Of a stretch of 7,110 nt of DNA, positions 5,247-7,110 are shown piece by piece (position 1 is the stretch's first letter; the number at the start of each line of letters is the position of its first letter). The notes under the pieces were generated by a model. The model was not told the origin of the DNA. It saw nothing but the letters and a program-made list of their open reading frames with translations, and searched no databases. Both the position numbers and the translations under genes were made by a program. Source of the stretch: Bacillota bacterium (GTDB lineage Bacteria; Bacillota; UBA4882; UBA8346); NCBI GenBank assembly GCA_003501365.1, contig DNPP01000235.1:1-7110 (forward strand), written 5' to 3'.

Positions 5247-6452
5247 CTACTGAATCAACTTCCCGGTGGTCAATAATAACAAAATGCGGTGGATGGCGTC
5301 CCGTATCATTCCTCCACCCATTGTCATCAACAGTATAAATGCCGGGTAAAGAAAGATTAGTGTACGCCCGCTAAAAACCTTTTCCCTCTCATTACATAAT
5401 GTATCGACACCCTTGATCTCCATTGAAATAGCCTGCCTCGGACAATGACTAATACATTTGGCACACTTAGTACAAGTTAGATTAGCCTTGCCCTGTTCCA
5501 AATCATCTTCATCGATGGAGAAAGTAGGGCAAATGCCAATACAAACCTTACATTGAGTGCATTTATCCTTATCGATCCGTATTTCAAAAGCATTGATTTT
5601 ATTGGTAAGTGACTGCATCGCCCCAAACGGACAAAGAAAGCTGCACTGGGTCCGTTTTTTGGTAAGTAACGGTAAAACCACCACCAGACCCAAAAATAAT
5701 GTGACAAAAATAATGGTTTGCACCAACACTAAAACCGACGAGACCTTCTCAAACTCGGTAACGGTTTTAAAAGGACATAACCAGGTACAATAGGTTGGCG
5801 ACAACGTGGCGATGGAGGTTAAGACCACGCCCAATAAGACTGCAAAGGAAAGATTACGCCATTTAGGATTAATCTTTTTAAGTAAGGGTTTTCTAGCTAA
5901 ACGGGAAAACCCGTCTTCCAATCCACCATAAAAACAACCCCAACTACAGAAACCTTTTCCCAAAGCCAGTGTTACCCCCATCCAAAGTACCAGCATACTG
6001 GCAATGGAGGCGAAACCTTCCAACATTGATCCCGGAAAAATAATGGTACGTTTCAAAACCGCCGGAATCAACGTCATTGGCACCACGATATGGCAAAAAG
6101 GAATTTTCCCCTGTAGTATGTCTGCTGAAGTGAAAGTATTACTGCCGCGGGTCTCCATTAAATGTGGAATAAATGAGATTACAAAACAAACCGCATACGT
6201 CACAAATAATATTGCGCGGTACCTGTCAATCTTGCCTGAATGGACCATTAATACAAACAATAAATTAATGAAGAGATACGTGATGACCAGTGAAATCAAT
6301 TGGAGCGGATCGCTTTGAATCGTGATTCCACGATTTAGAATCATAAATGATAATAGAACCATAGGCAAAACAATACACAATGTTTGCCAAGGCTTTCGAG
6401 TGGCTAAAGTCCGGCCATAGATATCTCTGATTGCTGTTTCCGGATTACTCAT
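5247..6452 (-). CDS. NapH/NosR-type membrane polyferredoxin (4Fe-4S binding protein)
   Basis: This 401-aa integral membrane iron-sulfur protein has hydrophobic segments near 22-42, 50-70, 79-97, 120-139, 148-165, 201-217, 239-262 and 364-380. Two classical [4Fe-4S] clusters are encoded by Cys298, 301, 304, 308 (CTQCKVCIGICP) and Cys327, 330, 333, 337 (CTKCAKCISHCP). Three membrane-edge CxxxC motifs precede them: Cys169/173 (GKGFCSWGC), Cys222/226 (YCTWLCP) and Cys270/274 (QCSFLCPFGA). This is the NapH, NosR and MauN pattern. Such proteins pass electrons between quinol or cytoplasmic donors and periplasmic acceptors. The first CxxxC ends in Phe rather than the usual Pro. No napA, nosZ or mau genes are visible, so the acceptor is unknown. 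The ATG overlaps the stop of the DsbD-type gene by one nt (TAATG), with GGAGGT 11 nt upstream. The pairing suggests a joint electron-transfer role. Confidence 0.88.
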   Translation of the reverse strand: MSNPETAIRDIYGRTLATRKPWQTLCIVLPMVLLSFMILNRGITIQSDPLQLISLVITYLFINLLFVLMVHSGKIDRYRAILFVTYAVCFVISFIPHLMETRGSNTFTSADILQGKIPFCHIVVPMTLIPAVLKRTIIFPGSMLEGFASIASMLVLWMGVTLALGKGFCSWGCFYGGLEDGFSRLARKPLLKKINPKWRNLSFAVLLGVVLTSIATLSPTYCTWLCPFKTVTEFEKVSSVLVLVQTIIFVTLFLGLVVVLPLLTKKRTQCSFLCPFGAMQSLTNKINAFEIRIDKDKCTQCKVCIGICPTFSIDEDDLEQGKANLTCTKCAKCISHCPRQAISMEIKGVDTLCNEREKVFSGRTLIFLYPAFILLMTMGGGMIRDAIHRILLLLTTGKLIQ

Positions 6453-7081
6453 TATTGTTTAATACCTCCAATCACAATTAAGACTCCCATGTAAAAATAA
6501 TAAATACCGATGATCCCGGTCGCCATCTTGCCGATACTCCGTAACATTTGGTTCCGTTTTAAAAATCCCACCAAGGGAATAGGCACAAAAAAAAGTGAGG
6601 TTCCTAAGAAAAAAGCCAAGAAAAAAAACAGGCTGCTCCAGAGGCTGCCACCGGCCACCGCACTGGTAAAAGCCAATAAAAAAGGCGGGCAAAGGTTCAG
6701 ACCGGTTAAAAGGCCCAACCCGAAAGGTAGAAAAAGTCGGTTGTGTCCAGACAAAAGTCCTTTACAATACTCCGCTGCACAAAGATTTTTAGGTTTTTTA
6801 AAACAATAAAAAAATAAAAGACCGGCGAGTAAAATATAGGCTGTACCAAAGAATACTTCCCTTGTTCCAGCGCTATTTTGTTTTAAGATCATGAGACCAA
6901 AAACCCAAGCCAGTACCGCAAAGATTATATAACCGAGCAGCCGTCCGATTAAAAACTGGCCTAATTCCAGATAGTTTCGTTTGACAGTCTGACCCTCCCC
7001 CAACAAATATGGGACAATTACCGGAACGCAATAGGCCAGACATATTGTGCCATTGGCTAGTCCTAACAAAAATCCTCGCAT
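6452..7081 (-). CDS. DsbD/CcdA-type transmembrane protein (annotated in many genomes as sulfite exporter TauE/SafE family)
   Basis: Counting from the ATG at 7081, this 209-aa protein has six membrane segments (about 4-26, 43-66, 76-93, 118-140, 148-172, 186-206). This matches the DsbD transmembrane-domain family (DsbD_2 and CcdA). Cys18 in the first helix (CLAYCVPVIVP, with Cys14 also present) and Cys131 in the fourth (GLNLCPPFLL) occupy the places of the redox cysteine pair that carries thiol electrons across the membrane. An extra CxxxxC (Cys101, Cys106) lies in the loop after helix three. Likely role: delivery of reducing equivalents to the envelope side, in partnership with the adjacent polyferredoxin. 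Start choice: the frame continues up to an ATG at 7102, but AAGGGAG lies 7 nt before the ATG at 7081, so the shorter form (MRGFLLGLANG) is preferred. If the site for 7102 lies outside the window, the longer 216-aa form remains possible. Confidence 0.82.
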   Translation of the reverse strand: MRGFLLGLANGTICLAYCVPVIVPYLLGEGQTVKRNYLELGQFLIGRLLGYIIFAVLAWVFGLMILKQNSAGTREVFFGTAYILLAGLLFFYCFKKPKNLCAAEYCKGLLSGHNRLFLPFGLGLLTGLNLCPPFLLAFTSAVAGGSLWSSLFFFLAFFLGTSLFFVPIPLVGFLKRNQMLRSIGKMATGIIGIYYFYMGVLIVIGGIKQ

Positions 7082-7088
7082 CAATTCG

Positions 7089-7095
7089 CTCCCTT
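7089..7095 (-). promoter_or_regulatory. Ribosome binding site supporting the internal start of the DsbD-type gene
   Basis: On the minus strand AAGGGAG (7095-7089) is followed by 7 nt and ATG at 7081. Only 8 nt precede the alternative ATG at 7102 within the window, and they contain no such motif. Confidence 0.6.
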
Positions 7096-7110
7096 GAATC
7101 ATTCAATAGG

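Noticed and set aside
7082..7102. Upstream ATG at 7102 for the DsbD-type protein
   Set aside because: The strong AAGGGAG site lies between the two ATGs and is well placed only for 7081; the window edge prevents complete exclusion.

Overview
The window reads as a chromosomal segment of a diderm (outer-membrane-bearing) bacterium of moderate GC content. Two signals point in different directions taxonomically. There is a secreted Omp85-type barrel protein, which needs an outer membrane. There is also a LytTR regulator paired with a small four-helix membrane protein of the DUF3021 type, an arrangement best known from Firmicutes. A diderm Firmicutes lineage (for example Limnochordia, Halanaerobiales or Negativicutes) would reconcile them, but this is inference and the sequence alone cannot fix it.

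Layout. Bases 1-268 carry no gene. Most of the first 154 bases form a long inverted repeat that folds as a 20-bp RNA stem around a complex interior, a candidate non-coding RNA or leader; an AT-rich stretch follows. Two plus-strand genes come next: a stand-alone 2-oxoacid-dehydrogenase-E2-type acyltransferase domain (269-1087) and a FabG-like short-chain reductase (1182-1934). They end at a bidirectional terminator (1971-2011), and the opposing gene runs into its stem.

Everything from 1993 to the right edge is on the minus strand. Read in transcription order from the right edge, it starts with a DsbD/CcdA-type membrane protein, then a NapH/NosR-like membrane polyferredoxin, then a small anchored exported protein with a calcium-loop-like motif. 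These are followed by a YbgC/FadM-like acyl-CoA thioesterase and a POTRA-less Omp85-family barrel. The five genes are joined by 1-nt and 4-nt overlaps and gaps of 18 and 31 nt, so they look like one operon whose promoter lies beyond the window. After a 101-nt gap holding a good sigma-70-type promoter comes the LytTR regulator and its DUF3021 partner, which resembles a two-gene LytTR regulatory system.

How the genes may work together. The DsbD-type protein, polyferredoxin and anchored exported protein look like a membrane module that moves electrons to the cell-envelope side. The thioesterase and barrel protein are co-transcribed with it but have no obvious biochemical link. The E2-type acyltransferase and the reductase suggest acyl-thioester chemistry. 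The items most worth a second look are the 16-154 RNA candidate and the mixed redox/thioesterase/outer-membrane operon.
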